A stretch of 64,000 nt of DNA from Tubiluchus corallicola. Its lineage: Eukaryota > Priapulida > Priapulimorpha > Priapulimorphida > Tubiluchidae. The stretch's first letter is position 1. Each line of letters starts with the position of its first letter. Below the pieces are notes generated by a model. It was not told the origin of the DNA. It did not search any database and worked only from the letters and a program-made list of their open reading frames with translations. Both the position numbers and the translations under genes were made by a program. The stretch is taken from assembly GCA_030141605.1 (NCBI GenBank), contig JAQGDQ010000003.1, positions 2,189,501-2,253,500 on the forward strand. Direction: 5' to 3'. Shown here in pieces: positions 1-13,000 of this stretch.

Positions 1-1003
1 TATTGTTAGCAAGTTGACTAAAAATTAGAAATAATTCTGTCATCTTTATAATACGTTTTATTAATCTGTTGTTCGGTAATAAAGTCCTCAAACAATTTGA
101 AATAGGTGATATAGAGCTGTAAAAAGCAATTAAATGGTTTTTACAACAAAAGATTTTTGCGAGAAAAAGGTTTCTTGCAGTAGTGAACATCACTCTCTTT
201 GTTGCAAAATTTTTTTAGAAACCTTTTGTTACCGTCAAAGGAGTTAATCCCTGATTTAATACTAACAAACCCTTTGATCATCAGTTTTTGTAGGGAGCTA
301 AAGACCATTAATTATGGCAGTCTTTTACGTTATCATATGCATGCTATAAACGTAAATCGGGCTTATCAATTTGTCAGTTAAGACAGGCACAATTTAATAT
401 TGTAACATTTCTTTGTTAATAAAGCTCGACTGGGATGTCAAATTGATGTATCTTCTAGTGCGACGGTAATTTTGCTGTATAGATTAAAAAAATAATTTAT
501 CTGTTCAATGGTTAATATGTGAGATTCTGTTAACACTGCATAAAAACTTCCGAAAAAGTCGCACAAATTCTGATTCTAATTTCAGACGATAGTTCTCTGC
601 TTGTGTAATAATGTGTGGAGCTTTCTGGTTGGCTAACTTGTATGACGTGTGCAATGGTCGAAAAGGTACGCGTGTTATGTATGAACGCGGGTGATGCGGC
701 TCAGTCAGCTCATTCGCAAATCGCTTCATTGCTTAGTTATCGTCGATTCGTGCTCATGCTCAGTTGCTGTAGGTTTACGCCCTTCGAACGTTGCTTTTCT
801 TACCTTATTTCGGAAAATCAATGTTTTCCCGAATTTTCTGCATTGTGTTGCAATGATCGCGGGCGAAAAATTAATAGTGTGTATATTAATAGACACCACA
901 GAAGGCGGCAAGGAAAAGTATTCAAATAATTTACTAGTTCAGCAGTACATGCTGTAGAGTGTAGAGTTTGTAGACAGTAAGTGGCTTTTGCGATATTGCA
1001 AAG
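1..1003. other. 5' flank and probable 5' UTR of the SLC22 gene
   Basis: I see no supported gene here. The short open frames are AT-rich and resemble no family. The last few hundred bases before the ATG at 1004 are less AT-rich than the rest and probably contain the promoter and 5' UTR, but I see no convincing TATA box or other named site. Confidence 0.4.
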
Positions 1004-4000
1004 ATGGCTGAAAAGCACGGATTTGACAAATCTGGAAAAGGTGGCATAAACTATGTATACGAAACCAAAGAATTTGACGAAGTCCTTACGAGTATTAGCG
1101 ATGGATTTGGACGGTGGCAGACGTTGAAACTCGCCATTATTTTCCTTATTGGAATTCCGGTTGGATTCCAAAATTTGGCCTTTTCGTTTTTAGCCGCTAC
1201 TCCTGAATATTGGTGTAAGATACCAGAAATATCGGACACTTTGCCGAATGAGTTACAAAGACATTATGGTATACCACCTTCAAAAACAAAAGCAGGGCAA
1301 TATTCTCAGTGTTTAATGTACTCAAGAGCAGTAAGTACAACATTGTCCCATCAACAAAACGAGGTACGTTTTCACTTTACAGCTTACTAAAACTGAATGT
1401 GTGCCATATGTAACTTCTGTACTTAAGAATGTCAAGGGTGTTGGCTCAGACCTTCTGACTGGCTATCAATAATTAATTTGCCGTGAATTTGAGGAAAAAA
1501 TTAAAGGAAACTATTAATACACAACAAGCAAAAACAGACTAAGGTGTAAAATATTGTTTTTTATATTTAAAAGACTCATATTATACACATCAAAGAACCT
1601 AATTTAAAAGTAATTTTCTTAGCTTTTTGTTGCTCACTTTCAGCTCCTTGGCCCATTGGGTATTGTTTTCCTTTAGTTTTTTCAAATTTGAAGGCAGATT
1701 AGCAGGCCGTTAACCGTTACAAAATTTCCTCATATCTAACGTCATTGCTAGCTGTGCTTGCCAATTGCTAATTGCAATCATATTTACTCATTTTTATTAT
1801 ATTTTATTTCATTTTATTATTACTATTTTTTATTTTCTAAGTTAACCTAGCCTCCAATGCCCTCCATTTCCATTACATTTACTTGGACTAGTGGAACAAC
1901 TTTGTTGTTATTCAGCTGTCATAATAAATGTGTATTAAGTAACAATACATTAAAACCAACAGCAGCTTATTATTTTTTCTGAATCTCATTCTAGACGATC
2001 AGAAGAAACTACCTTCTCTTAGCACAGTTGTTTCAGGACAACAGGTTGAAGGAGCTGCCTGAAGGATTCTTTAGCGCAGAGAATGTAACGCGGTGTGAAG
2101 ATGGTTGGGTCTATGACACTTCTGAATTTGGAGGACAGAGTATTGTTGCAGAGGTAATGTAACAGTACGTTTTTATAGTTTTGTGTCTTGATTTGGTAGG
2201 TAGAATAGTGTTTAATATTACAAGTGAAATTTTCCATTGAGCACATACATTCTTCCAAATAATATTACATAGATGTAGGCAACTAAAATTTGTTCTGCCA
2301 TATGGGTTAGAATGCAGTCATAAAAGGCTTGGAGTTATAAAGAAAAACGCCTATATTTTTACATCTCCTCTGTTCTGCCTATCCATTTTTCTAAAGATTC
2401 ATTCCTGTTTTATAACCTTTCTATTGATCTGTTTAAGATTCTCATATAGTCCACAGTGTAGATAAGTGGCATTGTTAGTGGTTGTAACAGTTGTAAAGGA
2501 ATGTAGGTAAAATGGCACAGGAAAAATGGTACTGTAAAAATGGCACATTTAGTAAAATGTGTTTCTGGTTAGGGTTACAGTGGGGGATAATTATCTTAGC
2601 CATTTTTACCTCTAAAAAGCTATGCTTCATTACAGTTTGTTTGTTTGGCACAACTTGACCAAACACCATGTATAAAAACATTCATGTACTACCTGAAGGT
2701 CTCAGGAGTGCTTAGTACTTCTTTTTGTTATCTCCACCTGGACATACTACTACGAGTTAGTTTCAGGTTTATTCTGAGAAATTCTCATCTGTAAGACTGT
2801 GTAATACAGTCTATTACATTAGGTTATGTGTATAACCTAATAAGATGACTTGGTATGGCAGGTATACACTTGTGAGTCTATACAATCGCCAAAATTAATA
2901 GTTAAAGAGATAGACAAACACTATGTGAAACATTCATGCATTATTTATAATAAATCTATTTAATGAAGAACTGTTTTGAGTCTTTTGCAAGTCTATATTC
3001 TATATAATACCAATAGAGGTATATTTTTGTATGTTTGCTTGTTTATCTTTGTGTTAATTTTTTTTAATCAAAGGAATGAGACAAATAAGCTTAAAATTGT
3101 TTTGCTTTGGCAGAGGTCAATTGGTATCAGAATAACGTATGTGCCATTTTTCTTACTTTTCCATTTATGCCATTTTTACCTTTTCCATTTGTGCATTTTT
3201 TCTGTGCCATTTTTACCTTGCCCGTTGTAAAGAATTGGCAAATTTAGTGTTGTCTGGAAGTGCAATAATTTTCATTGTCATCATTGTTCATCAACATATA
3301 TAACAATACAGCTACAACTTTTAAGTTTTATCATCCACTGTGGTTTAGAATCGGTTGGATAAGACTCACTGGCACTGGTTTAACATGAACCAGTATTATA
3401 TTAATTACAACTGTGTTATTAATTATTATAGTGTTAATAATATTAATTAATTAGCTACCCACAAAAATTCAGGATCACTCAAAATTAATCAAAATAAAAG
3501 ATTAATTTAATTACATAGAATCACTCTAACGTGAGTGCTGTTTTATAACATGCAGCTTGGGAATTTACTGTAGTAAGACTCAATTGTCTTACAAATTAAT
3601 ATTATTGTGAGTTCAAGTTTCAGTACAGGCGACTAATAGCTGCTTACAAGAACTTACTTGTTTTATTATGCCCAACATTATAAACTTAAACAAGAACGAA
3701 AGCCTGAAAAACTTGGCCAAGGGCAGGATTTTCTTTATGAACAGTCTTTTTGTGCCGCAGCTTTCTTAATTTTATTTACTTAGCCAGTCAGTCTTATTTG
3801 AAAAAACCTTAGTTTGAATTCCAGACAACCGTTTGGCGGTTTCCGTTCACCATTCCAATGCATTGACCCATGAATATAACAGGTTCTCCAAACCTTCTCT
3901 CCACTCTAAATAACTGTGCTGCTAGCTTAGTTGTACGGACCATATTCGCATCACTAAATGGCTCTGCTTAGTTTGTTAGCTGTATCTTATTAGTGGCGTA

Positions 4001-7000
4001 TACAGCAGCATTTCAGCTCGTAAAACCAGCAGGACGCCATCTCGCAGTTTGAAACAGATGGAGCGGGTGTTGATGTTGTTTTTCCTGCTCCCATTTCCCT
4101 CAACTTTGCTTAGAGTTCAGCTAAAGAGTACATGGAACGCAGAGACTTGGAAGCCTAAACGTTTTGGCCAGAAACTGGCTGAGATGTTTCTATTTTAGGA
4201 TTTTATCAACAAATTCAGTTTTAAATTAGTGCAGTTTCTTAGCATATTATCTATACTTGTTCATTCTGTTAAGATTAACATTTATTGTAGAGGTCCTTGC
4301 ACTCATAGATGTACAACTCTATCAAATGAAATTTTACTTTCCCTAGATCGTCTCAAACTCTAGATATCAGAGTGTACGTTTTACTATATTTAGCAGTCAG
4401 ACTTATCTGATAGCAAAAAGTCTTAAAACTGTAATAATTATCAATAATTAGGTGTATTGCTAAAATTTGCGGGAAAGTGAATGTTAGTTATCAAAAGAGT
4501 GGCATGAGTGTATTTTTGAAAATATCTCATTTGATGCCAGAACCGTGGAAGGCTTTGGGAACTTTTTTAAAACTGCTTTAACAAATTCCTGTAAGTCTAC
4601 CATGACCACGGTCGACCAATCCCTGTATTAAGTTGCATGTAGATACATATTTATATGCTATATAAATATATATCAAACTTAAAGTAGTAACGTTGCATAT
4701 AAAATTGTGGAATAAATTTGATGGAAATTTTTAAATATAATGTTTTCAGTAAAGTGAGTTAAAGTAACTTTATCTGTGAAACATCAAGACGTTCCTGTTT
4801 AGTCTTCATCCTGTAATACAGTATTTAAATGCAGCATTTTTATTAATAATCATTCTACTTTGTTCATTTACAGTGGGATCTAGTTTGTGACAGAGCATGG
4901 CTTGCCGCTATGACACAGACAATCTACATGCTCGGTTTCCTAATTGGTTGTGTGGTATTTGGCTCGGTATCAGACAGGTGAATTTCTAAAATTATTTACG
5001 TTTGCAGTGGCTGCCTGTATGCATTGGTATCTCAGTGCTGTGAAATCTGACTAAAACGGTAATTATAATACAAAATGACACTATTTCTTAACTTTTCAGG
5101 ATATAAAGACAAGTGAGATCACACTGCTCAACGATTCTTACTGCTCATTAATCCACTAATATCCCATTTCTTTTTCCCTGTGACTAGAAGTATAACTAAC
5201 TACCTGGAATAATTTCCATGTGATTTTGCAGTGAGTGAAAATTTGAAGTGTCAATTTGATTTTGAATTACATGACGAATTACAACGTCTGGCGACACGTG
5301 TTGTGTCCATTTTTCTCTGGGAGACTAATTACCTGTCTTCTCTTACTAACTATAGGTGGCGGAGAGTGAATTGAGTACATGGATCTTCTGTGGAGCCAGC
5401 TTGCTACAGTTTTTTGTTTAGGTCTAAGCTGAGAAATTTTCAGAATTGCATTTATTTTTTATAGAGAATAATCGCATTTACACAATTTTTCAGACTTGGG
5501 CGGAAAAGATGCTTTTTAATCACCATAGCATTGATGGCTGGTATAGGAACAGTTATTGCATTTTCCCAGTCTTATCTTATGTTTGCTGTGCTTCGACTGT
5601 TTCTTGGGGCTACCTCAGCTAGTGCATTCAGTACTGGATTTGTTTATCGTAAGTGCAACTTAATTTTGTTATCGCTTTTTGAGTGCTTGGAAGAATTTGC
5701 TTCAAAGTATTGAAATTACATGTATAATATACATTTTAAAGTGTTTTGTAGCCTTAATATTTGTAGTTTTTATGCTAAATGAATGGCTGAATGTTCTGCA
5801 TTAACATACTAATTGGCATATTCTGCATATTTAAATTCAATATAAGTGATCAGTAATCTAATCCAGTAAATGTTTTTTGCTAAATAATTTTAGTCAAGCC
5901 AGATATATTAATATTTTTCCTTTTAAGAATTATTACTAGTCAGTGACTGCATGATATACATATATGATTACATGAAAAATTTAAATAGGATTGTTTTTAA
6001 TGTTGCTTATCATCTATCTATGTATAATTATAATATTTAACAAGCAATTGCAGGTTTGAAACTCCATCTGTGCAAGTTGAAAAGCTTTGCATATTTTTAA
6101 AGCACTTAGTAAGGCTATTAACACTATAATGTTCATATTTTACCCTTCTTTAGTTCAAAAGATATTTTCCCATCCTGGGTCTAGGTACTTTAGTTCATTA
6201 TGAACCATGTCCATAGTAAGTTTGATAGTAGTGTTAGAAAAATAGTAACATTTTTAAATTTAGCAGAAACATCCTGTGGTTATCAGCATTCCAAAATATC
6301 AGTCGGTAACAGTGTCTTGGGACAGTTTGTTAGAGGAATGGCCTAGTCATTGGAAAAGGACAGTTAGCACATTGTCAAAATTGGGTGGTTTGTTCGTGAC
6401 TTGTATATTTACACGAGTGATTAGGTAGATGGGCACTGTACTAGATTTTAAAGCCTTTTTGAACTTATTTTTCACACTTTTTATACCTAGCTATATTTTT
6501 TACATTTAGCTACATTTTTAGGTGGGACAAGTACATTTAGACATTTTGCCCAATGGTTTTTGTTTGTAGTTGGGCATTTATCTGCTTTAGGTCATGGCTT
6601 CCGCAGTGGAACTCGGATTTCATTGCTGAATGATTCTTAATGGAAATGGATCATTTCTGTCTCCTTCAAAACCTTCCCTGCATTCACAATGTTATACTTT
6701 CACTATTTTCGTTTGCCTTGACATGTGTGTAATATTTTTGCCTTTCCAGTGTATTGATTAACCATTTCTGTACATTTCCCTGCATTTGTAAAGCCATTCA
6801 CAACTATCCTTTCATTTGCTTGTTGGTTTATGCTGTTTTTTCACAGCATTTTATTTCAGCAATTGCGCTGATTTTGGGGCGAAGTCGGGGACGCCTGTAC
6901 ATGTGTTCAGGCAAAATCAGTGGGAAATCGTGGCGCTAGGATGTGCTTTGTGTATTCACTACACAAGCATTAATACATGTTGGATTACGACATAGCGATG

Positions 7001-10000
7001 CTTACCTACCTGGAGTAGCCAGAGCCACATTCATTGATGCCAAGAAAGGTAAGTATTATGAACACTCAACAACTAGATAACTTCTCTGGCAGGACCAACA
7101 ACTTTTTTATTAAAAAATGTTAAGACCAGATCATCACCGTGCTGTGCTATGTACGTGCTGGTCGTGTACATAGTGACACACGATTTTTTACTACCTTAAT
7201 TGTTCTTGAGCTTTTTAACCTGGACCGTTCGTCACTAAGTTATGACAGATGGCATCAGTGGAATCTCAACAATGAGGATAACACAGATAGCTGAACAGCC
7301 TTACTGCTTCCCTTTGTGTTTGATTTGCTGAGCTGTTGCAGGCTACAACTTTCTTTCAAGTGAGTGGTAAGTTACCGCAAAGAAGAACTCTGTTGACAGC
7401 ATCAGCCGATTGGTGCTATTTTGTTATATGGCTACTTGATTACATCATTTGGGACCATTGCTTTTGTTAGTGAAAACAAGTTTTAAAGACGAGATGACAC
7501 ATGGATGATGAAAGCAGCCTTGAGATATGGTATTATTCCCTTCCTATGATTTCATTTCTTCATACTACGGGTTTGGTGTTTGTTGCTGGATTGCAGAAGA
7601 ATGTCCAAGCAAAGAATGAAGCACTTCACTATATAGCCTTCTAATATGACATGTTGGGTACTCCATCTTTGATTACGTGATGCTGGCAACTCTTCTACAG
7701 GCATAACTTCAGCTTGTTTAGAACCAATAAAAAAATTACAATAAAAAACAATTCCTAAACCTTAGCCCTTGACAAGTATTTAGCTTTTTCGGGCTTAACT
7801 TTTTCAACATTTTGTAAGTTGGTCATTTTCCACTAAGTCTTACAGAAGATAAAGGCTTACTTGGAGAAGTTCAACACCATGAATGTGGACTGGGTACCAT
7901 GGATATTCCTGTTTGGATCTTCAGTTGGGTTTGGTAAATTGGATTGTGTATGTGTTTATTATTGATCAGTTTGCATGTTTTATGTGTTGTTTCATTTCAA
8001 TGATTCAAGAGTCAGTTAAGTCTTTTTTGGCAGTGATCTCATCTAGTTTACAAATAGGGGCCATAGTTAATTTACTGGATTACAAATTTTGGTGATTCTA
8101 GTTCTGATTGAGTTTCCTAACATTTATCTGATTGTCTTCTTTGTTTCTTTCACTCTTTGTTGTTGTGCAGTCCAGGCAAATCATCTTGTGAATGTAAGCA
8201 GAATCACTTCCTGGATTAGAGCTTTGTAAGTGCAAGCTGATTTGCTAGCCTATTGTTAATTTGTTGTCTTCAAATTCATTGCAGTTTTTGTGGAATCTTT
8301 CACATGCATTAAGTAAAAACTTTTATACAGAAAGTTTAATGGTCTAACTTTTACAAGTATTCTTTCAAGATGTTGAGAACAGAACAATATCCTATGCGTA
8401 CACGATGATTTATTAAGAGATGTGGCATTCTCCTCAAACCATTTTCTAGGTCAGCATCCATTAAATTTCGTTTGTTTTAATATTATCATAAGGGTTTTCA
8501 GACAGATTTTATGTCTGCCCATTATGCTGATTTAAATTTGCTTCAGTTTCATTTAGGATTGTTTTGTAACCGACCAAACTAGACTTGGCACCCTTGGCTC
8601 AACTTATTACCAAATCATTATTCGTTGTTAGGCAATAAAGGGAATTGTTAAGCCTTAGGTTTTTGACAGTAACTTGGTGAACATGTGCCTTTATCCCTTT
8701 TCCCTTTTTTTAATAATAATAATTATCACCAAACCTGCTACTGACAGTTATCTTGTATTTTTAATAATTTGATATAATTAGTACCTAACCAATTTCATTT
8801 TTACTGAAACCACTTAGCTATGTGACAGAAAGCTTTATTAACAATTAAACTGAGTGGTATAAATTGAATTGTGAGTACTCTTAGTTTACAGGATAGTTGC
8901 CAGCGGCTTAGCTCATTCTCCTATTAATGAAAAGATGCTCTACTGTTAACATTATATGTGGATTTATATTGTTTTTCACACTAGCTAACAGCTGCTGCAC
9001 TAAATTGAATTTCTATTGAGATTTGTTGCTTGATAATCTCATTGCATTGGAGCTAGCCAACAAGAGTTTTATTAATGCGAGATGCTCTTGCTAATTCGAT
9101 ACATTCTCCAAATTACTCAGTTACCAAATAATTTCAAAAAGCTTTCTGTTACTAGCTATGGTTACTCTGCCTATAATCTGATACCATAGTACCAGCTGTT
9201 TTTATTATAGTTATGCAGACACTCGATAAAAGCTTGTGATCGCAAATATTTTAGAAGCAAGTTACGGTAAAACAGGCCATAATTTGCATGTTAACATGCA
9301 GGTTCTTGTGTCATCATTACACTTTTAAATGTGTGTTCTTCTAGCCCTAGCTGCTGCAGCTGCTGCTTGAAACAAAAACAATAAACTTGCAACTTTGTAA
9401 GCTGGACCTTATAGCTGTAGCCTTCATGATACATATACACATATGCGGTTCTGGTTATTTTCCTGTTGGTCTTTCCTTTTCTCAGGTTCACTACACAAAC
9501 TTTGGTGCTAGCTCTAATTTGCAAAACATAAGGGAACTACATATAGGCAGCATAGTCGTGGATTCAGATATCCTATGACAAAATTGACAACAGAGTAATT
9601 TAGTTGATATCAACTCTCTTTATTTGGTCATTAGTAAGTACCAGCTCTAATACGGGTTTACTTAATTTATGGTCCATGGGCTCTATGGGTTTTCACTGCG
9701 TTCGTATTACCAGTTACTACATATATACTTCTGATTACTTAAGAAAGCCAGTAATTCTGAGGTGGCATGGGATTCTACTGTACACAGTTCATCTTTCCTT
9801 CAATGAACTTTTGCGAACAATTAAAGTTTGCTTTTTTTGGCCATTTTTCTAGGAAATGATGATTCATGATTCTAAAAAGGTTAAGAACCTTTGCTCTGAT
9901 CATATTGTAGTAATGAATCTTCATATAAGAATATATCTTCATATAGAATATCCATATAACTTATTAAGTTTTACTACAGGTAAAACTGCAATAAATAATG

Positions 10001-13000
10001 TGATCTGTTATAGACTATCGCTGGTGTGTTAGTGAGCTTTGTTACTCACAGTTTTTTCAGGTTTTACATTATGAGATCTAAATGATAAATTACATGTGTA
10101 TTATCTGCAAACAGGGTTGAAATACATTATATTCTGCATTAAATATTCATGTATAATAGAGTTTTCATACATAAGTCTCGATAATTGATGAAAGCCCATA
10201 CGTGTGAAATGATTTCAAGGAATTTGAGTGCTACATCATGTTAGGATGAATAACTTTTCATGCTCTCTGCTTTGCAAATTAACTTGTTGCTTCTGCTTGC
10301 TGGTTTGTTTTCTGTGGTAGTGCATGTGCATAGTAAATAACTACAACATGCACTGTTTTTAAAGTTATAGGTTCCACACCTTATATAGAGTAACTGTCCT
10401 CTTAGTGATCATTGTCAAAAGTACTTTTTCTGTGTAAAATGATCATGTTGGTAGCAAATGACATGCATGTCATCTCTTTGTCTTGTTATTAAAATGCTCG
10501 CTTTTATCGCCACATATTTATCAATTGGTAAAATATCTGCTACACTGTTTAACAGCTGTGGTTAATTGCACTACTCATTCGTTAAGGATTTCTTATTCAT
10601 TCATTGATTCAGCTGCGCCAACCCATATCCTGGTTCAAACATTTATTTAAGAGGATAGCCTCTTGCTTAACTCTAGACACTCATCTTATGATTTTGCATT
10701 CCATTTCTTGCTTCCAGTGTCCTAAATTCCTAATTTTTTAACCATTGAAAATAATATTTAGGACATTACTGACTTGTTAAGTATGAGACAATTAATCGCG
10801 TGCGCAGATGGGCTCGACATAGGCATGTTATTGTGTTCCAAGATGTTTCATACGTGGGTCACGTTTTTAAAAAAGTCTGTTTGTTCCTTGGTAGTTCAAA
10901 GTTCTGTGGCCATGTTAACTGTAATTTGTTATTCTCATAAAATGGTTAGGTGTCATTTTATATAATTTACCATCATTTTCAATTCTGAATCCTTCTTATA
11001 TTTGCATATACATGTACAGTTCTATTCGGTAGTTCTAAATAAATGTTTTGGTTACACTATAACCAAGGTTTAACATAAAGGGTGAGTCAGTGGCATAGCA
11101 GGGTCTAATACGTGGAGTCCAGGACTCTGCTAATTTTTATGTCTTTAGAGCAGATTTCATTTTTATGTCTGATTGCCAATAGATGAAGAAATAAGGTTGT
11201 CTATTGTGCAGTCTTGACAAACATTTTTTGCTGTTATCTTTTTTGCTTTTCTTAATAATAAAGTCGCCATTTTTCTGTGTGTGTTGTAGTTTTGGAAGTG
11301 GTGGGACCTCAGTATAGAAACCGAACTGGAAATATTTTTCAAGTGGGATTTTCTATTGGGTATATGCTGATGCCGTTGCTGTCGATATTGTTGCCATACT
11401 GGAGGCATTTCCAGTTATCCATTTCTTGCTGGATCATAATTCTTTTGGCTTACTATTTGTAAGTACTCATTAAGCAAAGTATTCCCATTTATTATTATTG
11501 TTGTTTTGCAAAATAGCTCTAAATTAATTTTAAGGCTTATGAAAACTATATGTACTGAAATACCAAGTAACTTGCCCAAGCTTTCCCCCCAGATTTTTCG
11601 AAGCTGATGTTAGGACTTTAAGTGAATTTTCACATTGAAATTGTCTGTGCAGCACAGTCCTCTCACGCAGTTAAAGCTTAAAAATTCGTTTTGAAATTCT
11701 ACAATCTACACCACTTACACATTGTCTTGTTGCATACAGAATTTTTGTTAGCTGTAATACTGTATAAAACTTGAAAATTAAACTTCTGGGAAACCATTTT
11801 ATCGGTAAGTCAATTGAAGCAAGTTTAGATAATACACCCTTTGCTAAATAAATGAAAGTTTATTTAGAATTATTTTATTCTGTCAGTATTGTGTTTTTGG
11901 TGAATCAGTGATGCACACTGGGATGGAGATGCAGTGCCGTTTTACCAGGTGGCTCAAACTTTTTCAGTTACATAAGTCTTTGAAACAAGTAGCCATAATG
12001 CTAAGTAATATAACTTTGTATAGATGTTTTGTGGGATATAACTGAAAATTTCCTTTTCTCCCTCTTTTTACCAGCACTGTTGCCTATTGTTGAATGTATA
12101 GCACAGTATTATTATATAGGTTAACTAAGTATTTTATATTAAATCAGTTAAAATGCGAAATAGTTTAAATTTCAGAGTTTAGCCTTTGTTGTCAGATTCG
12201 TCTATCGATGAGTGCATTACTGGTTTTGGAAGCATGTAGTGCTTATTTCTGATTAACATTAGTTACTAGTGCACTGTTGGTAATAATAATAGTTTTTATT
12301 GCAGTGTTGTTCCAGAATCACCACGTTGGTTGTACGCCAATGGAAGAGAAAAGGAATGCATGGACATTCTTCAGCAAATAGCTAAAACCAACAAATGTAA
12401 TCTGTCACCAAACATTAAACTAACTACAGCAGATGAACATGTATGTGGCTATGGAATTAATGAAATTCTAAATCATGTTTTTTCTATTATTAAACAACAC
12501 TTTGATATTTCTTGAAGTCCCACAAAATTATTGATTTCTTCATGTTCGAAAATTGTTACATTTTCACATATCCAATTTCCACCAAATTTGTAAATAATGT
12601 TAGGGTATGGCTTACTAAAGGTGTACTAGAAAAGAGGCCATTAGTTAATTTTGGTTAAGAGAATTTAATGCATTTGCATTCTGAGAAACACATTTATAGA
12701 TTTAAATTTATGGTAGTTAATTTCTAATTTATAAAATATCTGCCTGATAGTAATGTAAGTTTGCAGTGCGGTGTTTGACAGTGAAATCATTATTATATCT
12801 TGTGTTATTTTAATGATACTATAATTATAGAAAACCATTCACAGTTTTGAAACTTGTTTAGTCAATAAAGTTAACATGAAATGTTTTTCTCGTCTGTTCA
12901 TGTGCATTAAAAGAGTATTTTTCCACTATGTCTTATGCTTTAATGAGCTTGAGCTATTCTTAAATAGTACACTTTCTGACTCACAATAAGATTACATTTT

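Noticed and set aside
6980-7052. Exon-like stretch ending in a GTAAGT donor within SLC22 intron 4
   Set aside because: It has in-frame stops, no similarity to SLC22, and the flanking exons already join perfectly in phase (VY-LLEVVG).
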